Below are positions 51,515 through 61,214 of a DNA stretch of 64,000 nt, one piece after another. Made by a program: the position numbers and the translations under genes. The notes beneath the pieces are model-generated. The model was not told where the DNA came from, ran no database searches, and was given only the letters and a program-made list of their open reading frames with translations. Origin of the DNA: an uncultured Spirochaetaceae bacterium (lineage in GTDB: Bacteria > Spirochaetota > Spirochaetia > Sphaerochaetales > Sphaerochaetaceae); contig CALXMP010000001.1 of assembly GCA_944389505.1 (NCBI GenBank), positions 1 through 64,000 of the forward strand. Direction: 5' to 3'. The number at the start of each line of letters is the position of its first letter. The stretch's first letter is position 1.

Positions 51515-52942
51515 ATGAATCAGATAATAAGGAATGCAATGCAGACGAACCAGATAGCATCCGTGATCATCTCACTTGCGCTGATGCTCTTCCTTGGCTT
51601 TGCAATGACACGGATAACGAAGCGGTTCCATCTGCCTAATGTGACAGCATATATACTGACGGGAATCCTTATCGGGCCATACTGCGCAGATCTGATTCCC
51701 TTGGCTGTCATAGACCATATGGATTTCCTTTCCGATATAGCCCTTGCATTCATAGCGTTCAGCACGGGCGAGTTCTTCAGGCTGAAAACGCTGAGAAAGA
51801 ATGGAATGAAGATGATTGTCCTTACTGTCTTCGAGGCATGCATGGCATCGGTTGCGGTATTCCTTGCCGCGTACTGCGTTCTTGGAGTCAGCCTGACATT
51901 CTCCCTCGTCCTGGCAGCGCTTGCATCGGCCACGGCTCCGGCATCGACGATGATGACAATCAGGCAGACAGGAGCGCATGGAGACTTTGTCGATACGCTC
52001 CTCCAGGTCGTAGCGCTCGACGATGCGGTAGGGCTTATCGCATATAGCATCGCGATATCCGCAGCGATTGCGCTGAATACAGGGACCAAAGTCGACATCA
52101 TCAGTATCATTGAGCCGATTGCGGCCAATGCCGGGGTATTCGTCCTTGGAGGACTTACCGGTCTCCTGCTGAAGATGCTCATAACAGCAAAGCGTTCCGA
52201 TGACAACAGGCTGATTATCACGGTATCACTGCTATTTGCATTCTGCGGTGTGTGTTCCGTGCTGGGGATATCACCGCTTCTCGGGTGTATGGCAATGGGG
52301 GCTGTCTATATAAGCTTGACCGATGATGACAAGCTCTTCATGCAGCTGAACTACTTCACTCCCCCAATTCTCCAGCTCTTCTTCATACGTTCAGGCCTTG
52401 CATTCAACCTCGGAATGCTTGCAGGCGGATCGCATGCCATAGGCAGCGTATCGCTTCTGACCATAGGCATTGTGTACTTCTTCTCCAGGATCGCAGGCAA
52501 GTATGCAGGATCATTCATCGGAGCGGCTATAACTGGTAGAAGCTCTGGGATAAGGAACTACCTCGGTCTTGCCCTGATACCTCAGGCAGGGGTAGCCATA
52601 GGCCTTGCAGCCCTCGGAGCCAGAGCGCTTGGCGGCGAGATGGGAGATGCTCTCGAGACCGTCATCCTCGCATCAAGCGTGCTCTATGAGCTTCTTGGTC
52701 CTGGCTGCGCAAAGCTATCGCTCTACCTTTCACATTCATATCCTGCAACGCTTGAGGATATCGTTCCAGATGAGGAGATACCGGATAAGACCGCAAATGC
52801 CGTTGAGCTCCTGATACAGAGAATACAGGCTATCCAGAATGATCTTGGGAAGGAAAATGTCTCTGCAGAGGAACAGGCTTTCCAGGAAGCGGCAGAAGCA
52901 CAGCTTGCCGCAATGATGTCCATAAGCGGAAGGAGGAACTGA
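51515..52942 (+). CDS. CPA2-type Na+(K+)/H+ antiporter
   Basis: 475 residues. About twelve membrane helices, with TGILIGPY near 50, ATAPASTMMTIRQ near 137 and the ion-site motif ALDDAVGLI near 168, as in KefB/NapA-like antiporters. The last 60 residues form a hydrophilic Glu/Ala-rich helix rather than a TrkA-N domain. GAGGAGG lies before the ATG. It is followed after one base by the MgtC-like gene, so the pair may respond together to ionic or pH stress through the LysR regulator. Confidence 0.92.
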   Translation: MNQIIRNAMQTNQIASVIISLALMLFLGFAMTRITKRFHLPNVTAYILTGILIGPYCADLIPLAVIDHMDFLSDIALAFIAFSTGEFFRLKTLRKNGMKMIVLTVFEACMASVAVFLAAYCVLGVSLTFSLVLAALASATAPASTMMTIRQTGAHGDFVDTLLQVVALDDAVGLIAYSIAISAAIALNTGTKVDIISIIEPIAANAGVFVLGGLTGLLLKMLITAKRSDDNRLIITVSLLFAFCGVCSVLGISPLLGCMAMGAVYISLTDDDKLFMQLNYFTPPILQLFFIRSGLAFNLGMLAGGSHAIGSVSLLTIGIVYFFSRIAGKYAGSFIGAAITGRSSGIRNYLGLALIPQAGVAIGLAALGARALGGEMGDALETVILASSVLYELLGPGCAKLSLYLSHSYPATLEDIVPDEEIPDKTANAVELLIQRIQAIQNDLGKENVSAEEQAFQEAAEAQLAAMMSISGRRN

Positions 52943-52943
52943 A

Positions 52944-53642
52944 ATGAACTATATGAGTCTATCTCTCATAAAGCCGGATACATTATCAATAGTCGCAAGA
53001 ATCCTGACATCTGTCGTGCTTTCCGCCGCTGTAGGATACGAAAGGGACAGGAAGAGGCACTCGGCTGGAATGCGCACATTCGCAGCAGTCTCACTTGCAT
53101 CAACAGCTGCTGCCATAATCGGCGACCATATGGCGGAATACGGGTACACCTCCGAATGGATCATCCCCGCAGTGATAATAAGCGTCGCGGTGCTGTCCTG
53201 CCCTTCCATTTTCCTCAGCTCGAAAGGACGCGTAAGGGGACTTACGACCTCAGCAGGCCTCTGGACTAGCAGTATCATCGGTATAGCAATCGGAATGAGG
53301 ATGTATGCGCTTGCCCTTATATCCTTCGCAGCGCTGATGTGCACGCTCTCGATCCTTTCATCGGTGGAGATACACCTCCGGGACAGATCAAACCACTTTG
53401 AGGTGCATCTGGAACTCAGCAGCAAGAACGATCTCCAGAGGTTCTCGACAACAATCCGCCGTCTTGGCATGAGAATCGATGACATAGAGCTCAACCCTGC
53501 CTACCTCAATTCTGGGATGAGCGTATATACAGTCTCATTCACGATAAGCAGCAGAGAGCTCAGGAAGTACAAGAAGCACAGTGAGATACTGGAAGCGCTC
53601 AGAACCCTGGACTATATATCCTATATAGAGGAAATAAGCTGA
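52944..53642 (+). CDS. MgtC/SapB-family membrane protein
   Basis: 232 residues. Four or five membrane helices in the first 140 residues, with the family motif GYERDRKRHSAGMRTF near 32-47, then a soluble ACT-like domain of about 85 residues. MgtC proteins help cells survive low Mg2+ and in pathogens modulate the F-type ATP synthase; the role here is not known. It is cotranscribed with the antiporter. Confidence 0.92.
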   Translation: MNYMSLSLIKPDTLSIVARILTSVVLSAAVGYERDRKRHSAGMRTFAAVSLASTAAAIIGDHMAEYGYTSEWIIPAVIISVAVLSCPSIFLSSKGRVRGLTTSAGLWTSSIIGIAIGMRMYALALISFAALMCTLSILSSVEIHLRDRSNHFEVHLELSSKNDLQRFSTTIRRLGMRIDDIELNPAYLNSGMSVYTVSFTISSRELRKYKKHSEILEALRTLDYISYIEEIS

Positions 53643-53703
53643 CACGATTGTAGACCTGTCAGAGCGCTCTTTTCTTTTTTTGCTTCTTATTGCTTTTTTT
53701 CTT

Positions 53704-53728
53704 CACACAATCAATTCTGTGTTACAAT
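53704..53728 (+). promoter_or_regulatory. Promoter region of the ABC importer with a dyad
   Basis: An imperfect inverted repeat CACACAATCAATTCTGTG (53704-53721) directly precedes the -10-like TACAAT (53723-53728). The dyad is well placed for a repressor. The -35 match is poor. Confidence 0.4.
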
Positions 53729-53773
53729 TTCATAACGTGGAATTAACGGTTTTCTAACAAAAGGAGGAAACAG

Positions 53774-55117
53774 ATGAGAAAGGCATTTATCGGTCTTCTC
53801 GTATTCGCCCTTATCGCGATACCAGTATCAGCCAGCGGAAGCGGCGAGAGTGCAGCTTCAGCAGAGCTCTCCCCTGTTGAGGAGATAATCCAGCAGGCAG
53901 AGGGAATGTCGATGGAGGAACTTGCGAAGAAGGCCATCGAGGAATCGAATGGAAAGATGTTCTATGGAGTCGGAAACTCAAGCCGCGGAAAGACAGCTCT
54001 TCCGCTCTTCATCTCCTATCTCCAGACTATCGATCCTAACTACACGCTCAACTATGAGTGGCAGCAGCCGAAGAACAACAAGATCTTCGATCAGCTCACC
54101 GCAGACTCACTGAAGAGCACAGGAACATTCGCAATGACTCTCATCCAGGATGGAAACCAGATTGAGAGCAAGATGGTCAGAACGGGCATCCTCGATACAT
54201 TCATCCCTAAGGAATGGGCAGAGGCAAATGGAACGACTGCAGCTGAATATACAGGATATCTTCCGCTCCAGACACTCAACAAGGTATTCATGTACAACAA
54301 TACAGGCGCAAAGTCATACGATAACGTATGGGATTTCGTAGCACCTGGCGAGCATGGCCTCTTCATGGATATCGATTCAGAGATCGTCGGAAAGAACTTC
54401 CTCTATATGCTTACCGCTGACCAGTATGCAGCAGAGCTCAAGAGCGCATTCGATGCACTCTCTGCAGATGAGCAGGCTGTATTCCAGCCGACAATCGATG
54501 CTGTAGCATCCGACGCATCCGACCTCGGTCTCGGAGAGAACGGCAAGTATGCCCTTGCATGGATCAAGCTCTGGGTTGAGAGCTACAATGCACAGACAGA
54601 TGATGGACCGATCTGCAATACGCTCGTATCTGCATCGGCAACCGATCAGTTCGGACTTATCGTATACTCCAAGCTCAGAAGCGTTGAGGAGTCCGCAACA
54701 GTATCCAAGAAGAACGTAGACATCGCAGCATACAACGATGGATACCAGGGATTCGGCGGATATGGCTACTGCCATTACCTCTTCGTGACAGACAATTCAC
54801 CGCTTCCATGGACAGCATGCGCATTCATCGCATACATGGTCAACACAGCGGATGGATTCTCTGCATGGGGCAAGGATATCGGAGGATATTCATCCAACCC
54901 TGTCGTCGCAGAGGAGACAGAGGCTATCTACCAGCATAAGACCGGTGGAATGGCAGAGGACGGCGTAACAGTCGAATTCCCGGCACTCAATGACCGCGGA
55001 GGAGACTGGTGGCTCTCAGAGGACAGACTCGTTCTCGAGGATCCTTCATACTGCGCATCTGTATCATTCACAGTCGGCAGCTGGATTGAGATGCTTTCAA
55101 AGTATACGCCTTCCTAA
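53774..55117 (+). CDS. ABC transporter substrate-binding protein
   Basis: 447 residues. A cleavable signal peptide (ends near VSA-SGSGES, no lipobox cysteine) gives a periplasmic protein. The fold looks like the type 2 periplasmic proteins that serve iron, polyamine or phosphorylated-sugar importers; the partner permease and ATPase are of the same class. A Tyr/Trp-rich C-terminal part (GGYGYCHYLF, GGDWWLS) may shape the ligand pocket. The ligand cannot be deduced. AAAGGAGGAAACAG precedes the ATG. Confidence 0.88.
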   Translation: MRKAFIGLLVFALIAIPVSASGSGESAASAELSPVEEIIQQAEGMSMEELAKKAIEESNGKMFYGVGNSSRGKTALPLFISYLQTIDPNYTLNYEWQQPKNNKIFDQLTADSLKSTGTFAMTLIQDGNQIESKMVRTGILDTFIPKEWAEANGTTAAEYTGYLPLQTLNKVFMYNNTGAKSYDNVWDFVAPGEHGLFMDIDSEIVGKNFLYMLTADQYAAELKSAFDALSADEQAVFQPTIDAVASDASDLGLGENGKYALAWIKLWVESYNAQTDDGPICNTLVSASATDQFGLIVYSKLRSVEESATVSKKNVDIAAYNDGYQGFGGYGYCHYLFVTDNSPLPWTACAFIAYMVNTADGFSAWGKDIGGYSSNPVVAEETEAIYQHKTGGMAEDGVTVEFPALNDRGGDWWLSEDRLVLEDPSYCASVSFTVGSWIEMLSKYTPS

Positions 55118-55131
55118 GGGCGCATGACACC

Positions 55132-55162
55132 GATGCCCCTGCTGCCGCGGGGGCATCTTTCT
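55132..55162 (+). terminator. Partial terminator between binding protein and permease
   Basis: GATGCCCC (55132-55139) pairs with GGGGCATC (55150-55157), followed by TTTCT. It lies between genes 1 and 2 of one operon, so it probably lowers expression of the membrane and ATPase genes relative to the abundant binding protein. Confidence 0.7.
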
Positions 55163-55172
55163 AAGGAATAAT

Positions 55173-56996
55173 ATGGCAGTAAAAACAGCAGCAATTCCAC
55201 AGCGCAGCCTATTCATGAACAAAGTAAAGACATTCTTCGCAAAACCGCAGAATGTCATACTGCTCCTGATGGGAATCGTGCTGACAATAAGCACAGTTGC
55301 CCCGATAGTCGCCATCGTCGAGGATACGATAAAGATACATCCAGGCACTATCGATGAGTACCTGACAGGCCGGAGCAGCGGCTTCACGATAGCGAACTAC
55401 ATCGATCTGTTCACATCGCCGCTTGCGAAGCGCAATCTATGGGAACCTCTCCTGAACACAATATGGCTCTCCGTAGGTTCATGCGCGGTTGCAATACTCT
55501 ATGGAGGACTCTTCGCATTCCTCATAACACGTACGAATCTGAAATACAGGAAATATCTCAGCTCGATATTCATCTTCCCCTATATCATGCCGCAGTGGAC
55601 GCTCGCCGTTGTATGGCAGCATATGTTCTCATCCAATGCGGTCACAGGAACATCGAACGGGCTTCTTGCATCATTCGGCATCGTAATGCCTGCATGGTGG
55701 TGCATAGGGCTCTTCCCGAGCGTCGTCGTACTGGGTCTCCACTACGCTCCGTTCGCATACATCCTCATCGGAGGAATATTCCGCAATATGGATGCGAACC
55801 TTGAAGAGGCTGCGACGATCCTCGACACACCGAAATGGAAAACAATGTTCAGGATCACGATACCGATGATAAAACCAGCGATCCTCTCCACCATACTCCT
55901 CGTATTCGGCGGAGCGATGGGAAGCTATCCGGTACCGCACTATCTGAATCTGACAACACTCTCGACGAAGTACGTATCGATGAATGATAAGTACACAGGC
56001 GAGGCAAGTATTCTTGCGATAATCATGATGCTCTTCGGCGTTGGTATCATGTTCATCAACCAGCTGAGCATAAAGAGCCGCAAGAACTATACGACAGTTA
56101 CAGGAAAATCAGGACAGATATCGAAGATAAACCTCGGGAAAGCCGGCAAGTATATCATCGCAGTGCTTCTGATTATCCTCACATTCTTCACCTCGATATT
56201 CCCGATCATATCATTCGCATTCGAGACATTCCTCCCGAACCCGGGCGACTACAGCTTCCTCTACACGGGAGATACCTCGAACCTTACCACGAAATGGTGG
56301 GTCACGAATGAGAACATAACAGAGAACGGAATGTATGGGCAGATGGGCATACTCCATAACAGAACAATATGGAGAGCATACGGCGGAACGATACTCGTAG
56401 CTGTATGCTGCTCGCTCTTCGCAGGAACCATAGGAACGATGATTGGATACGCTGTTTCCAAGTCCAGGAGATCAAAAGCGGCGAACTATGTCAACTCCGT
56501 CGCATTCCTGCCCTACCTCATGCCATCGATAGCAGTCGGTGCGGCATTCTTCATACTCTTCTCGAACCAGTATATAAACCTGTTCAATACATATACGCTT
56601 CTTATCATCGTTGGAACGATAAAGTACATACCGTTCGCATCGAGAAGCGCATTGAACTCCATGCTCCAGCTCTCCGGAGAGATTGAGGAAGCGGCATTGA
56701 TACAGAACGTCCCATGGCATAAGAGAATGCTCAGGATAATAATCCCTATCCAGAAGACATCGATCCTCAGCGGTTACCTCCTGCCATTCATGACATGCCT
56801 GAGAGAGCTCTCGCTCTTCATGCTCCTCTGCGTGCAGGGCTTCATACTCGCCACTACGCTCGACTACTTCGATGAGATGGGACTCTACGCATTCTCAAGC
56901 GGTATCAACCTGATACTCATCATTACGATTCTCATATGCAACACCATCGTCAACAAGCTGACAGGTGCAAGCATAGACAGCGGAATAGGAGGCTGA
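55173..56996 (+). CDS. ABC transporter permease, two-domain (FbpB-like)
   Basis: 607 residues. About twelve membrane helices in two halves, each with a binding-protein-dependent transport inner-membrane domain (first EAA-type loop near EEAATILDTPKWKTMF, second near IEEAALIQNVPWHKRML). A single chain therefore replaces the usual pair of permeases. AAGGA lies before the ATG. It works with the preceding binding protein and the following ATPase. Confidence 0.92.
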   Translation: MAVKTAAIPQRSLFMNKVKTFFAKPQNVILLLMGIVLTISTVAPIVAIVEDTIKIHPGTIDEYLTGRSSGFTIANYIDLFTSPLAKRNLWEPLLNTIWLSVGSCAVAILYGGLFAFLITRTNLKYRKYLSSIFIFPYIMPQWTLAVVWQHMFSSNAVTGTSNGLLASFGIVMPAWWCIGLFPSVVVLGLHYAPFAYILIGGIFRNMDANLEEAATILDTPKWKTMFRITIPMIKPAILSTILLVFGGAMGSYPVPHYLNLTTLSTKYVSMNDKYTGEASILAIIMMLFGVGIMFINQLSIKSRKNYTTVTGKSGQISKINLGKAGKYIIAVLLIILTFFTSIFPIISFAFETFLPNPGDYSFLYTGDTSNLTTKWWVTNENITENGMYGQMGILHNRTIWRAYGGTILVAVCCSLFAGTIGTMIGYAVSKSRRSKAANYVNSVAFLPYLMPSIAVGAAFFILFSNQYINLFNTYTLLIIVGTIKYIPFASRSALNSMLQLSGEIEEAALIQNVPWHKRMLRIIIPIQKTSILSGYLLPFMTCLRELSLFMLLCVQGFILATTLDYFDEMGLYAFSSGINLILIITILICNTIVNKLTGASIDSGIGG

Positions 56997-56997
56997 T

Positions 56998-58635
56998 ATG
57001 CCTGAAATCAAACTTGAACACGTTACAAAGAGATGGGGAAAGTTCTACGGTGTCGATGATCTCTCCCTTACCATAAAGGACAATGCATTCGTTACGCTTC
57101 TCGGACCATCGGGATGCGGCAAGACAACTACCCTCCGTATGATAGCAGGTCTGGAGACGCCTACAAGCGGTAAGATATCCATCGGAGATACTGTCGTATT
57201 CGACAGCGCTACAGGAATAAACGTCCCTGCGAACAAGAGAAAGGTTGGCTTCCTCTTCCAGAACTATGCTCTGTGGCCGAATATGACAGTCTACCAGAAC
57301 ATAGCATTCGGTCTTTCGAACATTAAAGAGGAGATGAATGAAGTCTCTGAGGAAGCTAGGACAGCTTCCAAGCTCATAACGATTCTATCCTCCCCTGCAG
57401 CCGCGATAGGCGCGATTGAAGACTCAAAGGGAAAGGATGGGAAGGTTGATGAGAAGAAGGCCATGGTTCATCTCACCGAAAGCTTCCTTATCCCGATGTC
57501 AGCAGCAAAGAGGCTTTATAAGATCATAGCCTCCAGTACCTCTCATGATTTCTCCTCAGATATCTCTTCGCTGAAGAATGCCGTGGAGGAAGCAAGGAAG
57601 AAGGCGGAGGCATCAGGCTGTACGCTCTCCGATGATTTCACGCTGATGAAGAACGGAACGCCTGTAAGAAGCGTGAGGAAGCTGACGAAGGATGAGATAG
57701 ACCTTTCCGTAAGAAGGGTCTCGAAACTGGTCAAGATCGGTATGTTCATGGACAGGTATCCTGCAGAGCTCTCCGGAGGCCAGCAGCAGAGAGTCGCAAT
57801 AGCGAGAACACTTGCTCCTGAGCCATCTGTGCTCTTTATGGATGAGCCTCTTTCAAACCTCGATGCGAAACTCAGGCTTGAAATGCGCTACGAGCTCCAG
57901 AGACTGCATGTCGAGACTGGAAGCACGTTCGTATACGTCACACATGACCAGATGGAGGCAATGACGCTCGCTACCGATATCTGTCTGATGTCCAATGCGG
58001 TGCTCCAGCAGTATGCAGCCCCGCTTGATGTCTACAACAGGCCGGCTAATATCTTCGCTGCGGATTTCGTAGGCAATCCATCGATAAACTTTGTCGATGC
58101 GGAGGGCGGACAGGAAGCGGATGGCAACATAAAGCTCAGCATATTCGGAGGACGATCGGTATCATTCACTCCGGAGAAGCCACTCGATCTCAAGGCATGG
58201 TTCCACGAGCGCGATGAGAAGAAGAAGGCTGACGAGGAGCTTCTGCAGAAGAAGCTGCAGACAAAGGGTTATGTCGAGAAGAGCAACAAGGATGAGGTAT
58301 TCAAATACCATATACAGCGCGTTGTGGAGATTGATGATTCTCTCGAAGGAGCGAAGACCATAACGGAGAAGGATTTCGTCCTTGGCATCAGGCCTGAGCT
58401 GATAGAGCTTGATGAGAATGGCCCACTGGAAGGAGAGATCTACGGAGCGATGCCTACCGGAATGGAGTCCACCATAAAGGTAAGGGTCGGGGATTTCCTC
58501 CTGACATCGGTAATCTTCGGCAACCTCCACTTCAGGATCGGAACGAAGATAAAGCTCAGGATAGCCAGCGAAAGAATCATGCTTTTCGACAGGGCATCCG
58601 GACAGCTCATAGCACTCGGCTCGATAGAATTCTGA
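56998..58635 (+). CDS. ABC importer ATPase with a large insert
   Basis: 545 residues against about 350 for FbpC/PotA-like ATPases. Walker A is GPSGCGKTT at 36-44, the Q-loop FQNYALWP is near 87, the signature LSGGQQQR is near 258, and Walker B is VLFMDEP near 280. The distance from Q-loop to signature is about 170 residues instead of about 50: an extra segment of about 120 residues (about 110-230) sits in the helical subdomain. A second charged insert (about 395-460, KKKADEELLQKKLQ) interrupts the C-terminal TOBE-type region. The catalytic motifs are intact. Confidence 0.92.
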   Translation: MPEIKLEHVTKRWGKFYGVDDLSLTIKDNAFVTLLGPSGCGKTTTLRMIAGLETPTSGKISIGDTVVFDSATGINVPANKRKVGFLFQNYALWPNMTVYQNIAFGLSNIKEEMNEVSEEARTASKLITILSSPAAAIGAIEDSKGKDGKVDEKKAMVHLTESFLIPMSAAKRLYKIIASSTSHDFSSDISSLKNAVEEARKKAEASGCTLSDDFTLMKNGTPVRSVRKLTKDEIDLSVRRVSKLVKIGMFMDRYPAELSGGQQQRVAIARTLAPEPSVLFMDEPLSNLDAKLRLEMRYELQRLHVETGSTFVYVTHDQMEAMTLATDICLMSNAVLQQYAAPLDVYNRPANIFAADFVGNPSINFVDAEGGQEADGNIKLSIFGGRSVSFTPEKPLDLKAWFHERDEKKKADEELLQKKLQTKGYVEKSNKDEVFKYHIQRVVEIDDSLEGAKTITEKDFVLGIRPELIELDENGPLEGEIYGAMPTGMESTIKVRVGDFLLTSVIFGNLHFRIGTKIKLRIASERIMLFDRASGQLIALGSIEF

Positions 58636-58642
58636 CACTCTA

Positions 58643-58668
58643 TGCGGTCCCTCTGACGAGGGGCCGTA
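58643..58668 (+). terminator. Hairpin closing the ABC importer operon
   Basis: TGCGGTCCCTC pairs with GAGGGGCCGTA around TGAC. The U run after it is weak, so termination is likely but not certain. Confidence 0.55.
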
Positions 58669-58733
58669 TGCTGTCTGTTCAAAGCCAGCCCATTACTGTA
58701 GAATAATGGCATATCAATTGTGGAGAGTAAGCG

Positions 58734-59291
58734 ATGGAGAATCACAATCCTCCTCTTGCAGAGGATCTGAGGCGCATTCTCATTGATGAGAAGGCGATAG
58801 CGGAACGCGTTGACGCGCTTGCTGATGAGATCAACAGGGATTATAGGAATATAACGGACCCTCTTATACTTGTCGGAGTACTGAAGGGTTCGTTTATTTT
58901 CATGGCGGATCTTTCACGCCGTCTCACAATCCCCCATATCGTTGATTTCATTGCTATATCATCATATGGCAGGCAGGGAGATAAGCGCGGAGAAGTAAGA
59001 CTGCTGATGGATACTAGGGAGAACCTTGCTGACCATGATGTACTGATTGTCGAAGATATCCTCGACAGCGGGAATACGCTCAGCTATCTCATCAGCGCAT
59101 TCAAGGCAAGAGGTACAAGATCCGTATCTACTGCTGTCTTCCTCGACAAGCCGGAACGTCATGAGACGGAAGTCCCAATCGAGTACAAGGGCTTTACCAT
59201 CCCGGATGTCTGGGTTGTAGGCTATGGCCTCGATTACAAAGAGAAGCATAGGACTCTGCCATATGTTGCAGAGATGATACCCCAGGCATAA
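58734..59291 (+). CDS. hpt: Hypoxanthine phosphoribosyltransferase
   Basis: Turns hypoxanthine (and guanine) into IMP (GMP) with PRPP. 185 residues. The PRPP motif VLIVEDILDSGNTL lies near 102-115, the flexible loop SSYG precedes it, and VVGYGLDY is near the end. First of three purine-salvage genes; a second phosphoribosyltransferase follows after seven bases, then purA. Confidence 0.93.
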   Translation: MENHNPPLAEDLRRILIDEKAIAERVDALADEINRDYRNITDPLILVGVLKGSFIFMADLSRRLTIPHIVDFIAISSYGRQGDKRGEVRLLMDTRENLADHDVLIVEDILDSGNTLSYLISAFKARGTRSVSTAVFLDKPERHETEVPIEYKGFTIPDVWVVGYGLDYKEKHRTLPYVAEMIPQA

Positions 59292-59298
59292 GGAATTC

Positions 59299-59868
59299 AT
59301 GATGGACGAAAAATTCTACGTAAGCTACAACACGGTACACAAGCTCATAAAGAAGCTTGCCCAGAGAATCGAGGATTCCGGATTCGATCCAGATGTCATC
59401 GTAGCAATCGGATCTGGTGGATTCATTCCTGCAAGGATAATCAAGACATTCATCAATCGCCCGATCTTCGCTGTTGGGATTTCCTACTATGGAATGGATC
59501 ATAAGCACAGATCCCATCCCACGAAGATACAGTGGATCGACGAGGTACAGGAGCAGCTCAAGGGAAAGAAGGTCCTGCTCATCGATGAGGTCGATGATAC
59601 AAGGGCAACCCTGGCATACTGCGTAGGGGAGCTCCTCTCCTACCAGCCTGAGGAGATTGCAGTTCTTGTTCTCCATAATAAACTCAAGAAGAAGGACGTG
59701 GAGTTCCCGCCAGAGATAAAGAGATACTACCCCGCCCTTGAAATCGAGGATCTGTGGATCAAATATCCCTGGGATGCCGAGGATATTGATGAGCACACAG
59801 AGAAGGAAAAAGAAATGATCGCTGCTATGAAGAAGCAGGGAAAGGAGCTTTTCGATGGGATCTTATAA
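59299..59868 (+). CDS. Second purine-type phosphoribosyltransferase
   Basis: 189 residues. The PRPP motif VLLIDEVDDTRATL lies near 93-106, and VIVAIGSGGFIPARII near 33 is the first PRT block. It resembles xanthine/guanine or general purine phosphoribosyltransferases of the Gpt type, including archaeal-like forms. Its base specificity is unknown. It ends in a Lys/Glu-rich helix whose coding sequence overlaps the purA start by 14 bases. Confidence 0.85.
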   Translation: MMDEKFYVSYNTVHKLIKKLAQRIEDSGFDPDVIVAIGSGGFIPARIIKTFINRPIFAVGISYYGMDHKHRSHPTKIQWIDEVQEQLKGKKVLLIDEVDDTRATLAYCVGELLSYQPEEIAVLVLHNKLKKKDVEFPPEIKRYYPALEIEDLWIKYPWDAEDIDEHTEKEKEMIAAMKKQGKELFDGIL

Positions 59869-61135
59869 TGTTAATGCTGTAGTCGGGCTTCAGTGGGGAG
59901 ATGAGGGAAAAGGCCGTGTCGTCGATTACCTCGCAAAGGATGCTGACCTTGTAATCCGCTATCAGGGTGGAGACAATGCGGGCCATACAGTCATCAACGA
60001 TAAAGGAAAATTCGGACTTCATATCATTCCAAGCGGAGTGTTCAATCCGGAGACAATGAATATCGTTTCAGCCGGCACTGTCGTCAATTTCGACAGGATG
60101 CATGAAGAGCTTGAGAATATAAAGAAGGTATCAGGCCTTGAAATCGACAATCTCTTCATCGACGAGCGCGCACATATCATAATGCCATACCATATGGCTC
60201 TTGATGGAGCGGAGGAAGGCAAGAGAAGTGATAAGGAGAAGATCGGCACGACAAAGCGTGGTATCGGTCCATGCTATTCTGACAAGGCTTCAAGAATGGG
60301 CATCCGTGCTGCTGATATCCTTGAGCCGGAGAGACTTGAGGAAAGGCTCAAGCTCCTTCTTCCGAAGAAGAACAGGGATCTGGAGTACTACGGCCTTCCA
60401 ACCGTCACACTCGAGGATATGATGGCACTCTGCGCAAAATGGAAGGAAGAGTTCGGAAGGCATATCATCGATACGGTTCCTGTTGTGCGCGATGCTGTTG
60501 AGAGCGGCAAGAAGATTCTTCTGGAAGGCCAGCTCGGCATCATGCGCGATAACGACTGGGGCATCTATCCATACTCAACATCATCCAATCCGACGGCTGC
60601 TGGCGGCTGCAACGGAGCAGGTATTCCTCCAAGAGCCATCAACAAGGTTGTCGGCGTCGCAAAAGCTTATTCGACATCCGTTGGCGGTGGCCCATACATG
60701 ACGGAGCTCTTCGATGCCGATGGAGATAAGCTCAGGGATATCGGGCATGAGTTCGGAGTAACGACAGGACGCCCGAGAAGATGCGGCTGGTTCGATGCTG
60801 TTGCAGCTGACTATGCATGCTACATGAATGGTGTCACAGATGTCGCTCTCACAAAGCTCGATGTTCTCGATACATTCCCAAAGATCAAGGTCTGCACAGG
60901 CTACAGAATCGATGGCGAGTACTACACACACCTTCCTGAGACAAGACTTCAGGAGAGAGCAAAGCCAGTATACGAGGAGTTCGATGGCTGGATGAGCGAT
61001 ACAACGGCCTGCAGGACATGGGAGTCCCTTCCAGAGAAGGCAAAGGAGTACATCCTTGCTCTCGAGAAGCTTATGAACACCCATATAACCTACATCTCAG
61101 TAGGACCTGAGAGAGATCAGCTGATCATCAGATAG
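59855..61135 (+). CDS. purA: Adenylosuccinate synthetase
   Basis: Joins IMP and aspartate with GTP, the first step from IMP to AMP. 426 residues. GDEGKG at 15-20 is the P-loop, GGDNAGHTV follows near 38, and the QLGIMRDNDWGIYPY segment and TTGRPRRCGW carry the IMP and GTP contacts. Together with hpt and the second phosphoribosyltransferase it forms a salvage operon that makes AMP from hypoxanthine. Confidence 0.96.
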   Translation: MGSYNVNAVVGLQWGDEGKGRVVDYLAKDADLVIRYQGGDNAGHTVINDKGKFGLHIIPSGVFNPETMNIVSAGTVVNFDRMHEELENIKKVSGLEIDNLFIDERAHIIMPYHMALDGAEEGKRSDKEKIGTTKRGIGPCYSDKASRMGIRAADILEPERLEERLKLLLPKKNRDLEYYGLPTVTLEDMMALCAKWKEEFGRHIIDTVPVVRDAVESGKKILLEGQLGIMRDNDWGIYPYSTSSNPTAAGGCNGAGIPPRAINKVVGVAKAYSTSVGGGPYMTELFDADGDKLRDIGHEFGVTTGRPRRCGWFDAVAADYACYMNGVTDVALTKLDVLDTFPKIKVCTGYRIDGEYYTHLPETRLQERAKPVYEEFDGWMSDTTACRTWESLPEKAKEYILALEKLMNTHITYISVGPERDQLIIR

Positions 61136-61163
61136 TCCAGAGACAGACGTATTGGAATCACAT

Positions 61164-61199
61164 AAGGATTGCAGGCTTGCCTGCAGTCCTTTTTCTTTT
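61164..61199 (+). terminator. Intrinsic terminator of the purine operon
   Basis: AAGGATTGCAGG pairs with CCTGCAGTCCTT around CTTG and runs into TTTTTCTTTT, 28 bases after the purA stop. Confidence 0.9.
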
Positions 61200-61214
61200 C
61201 AGCCAATATATGAT

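Noticed and set aside
53661-53690. Terminator after the MgtC-like gene
   Set aside because: AGAGCGCTCT is self-complementary with no loop room, so it cannot form a proper stem-loop despite the T-rich tail.
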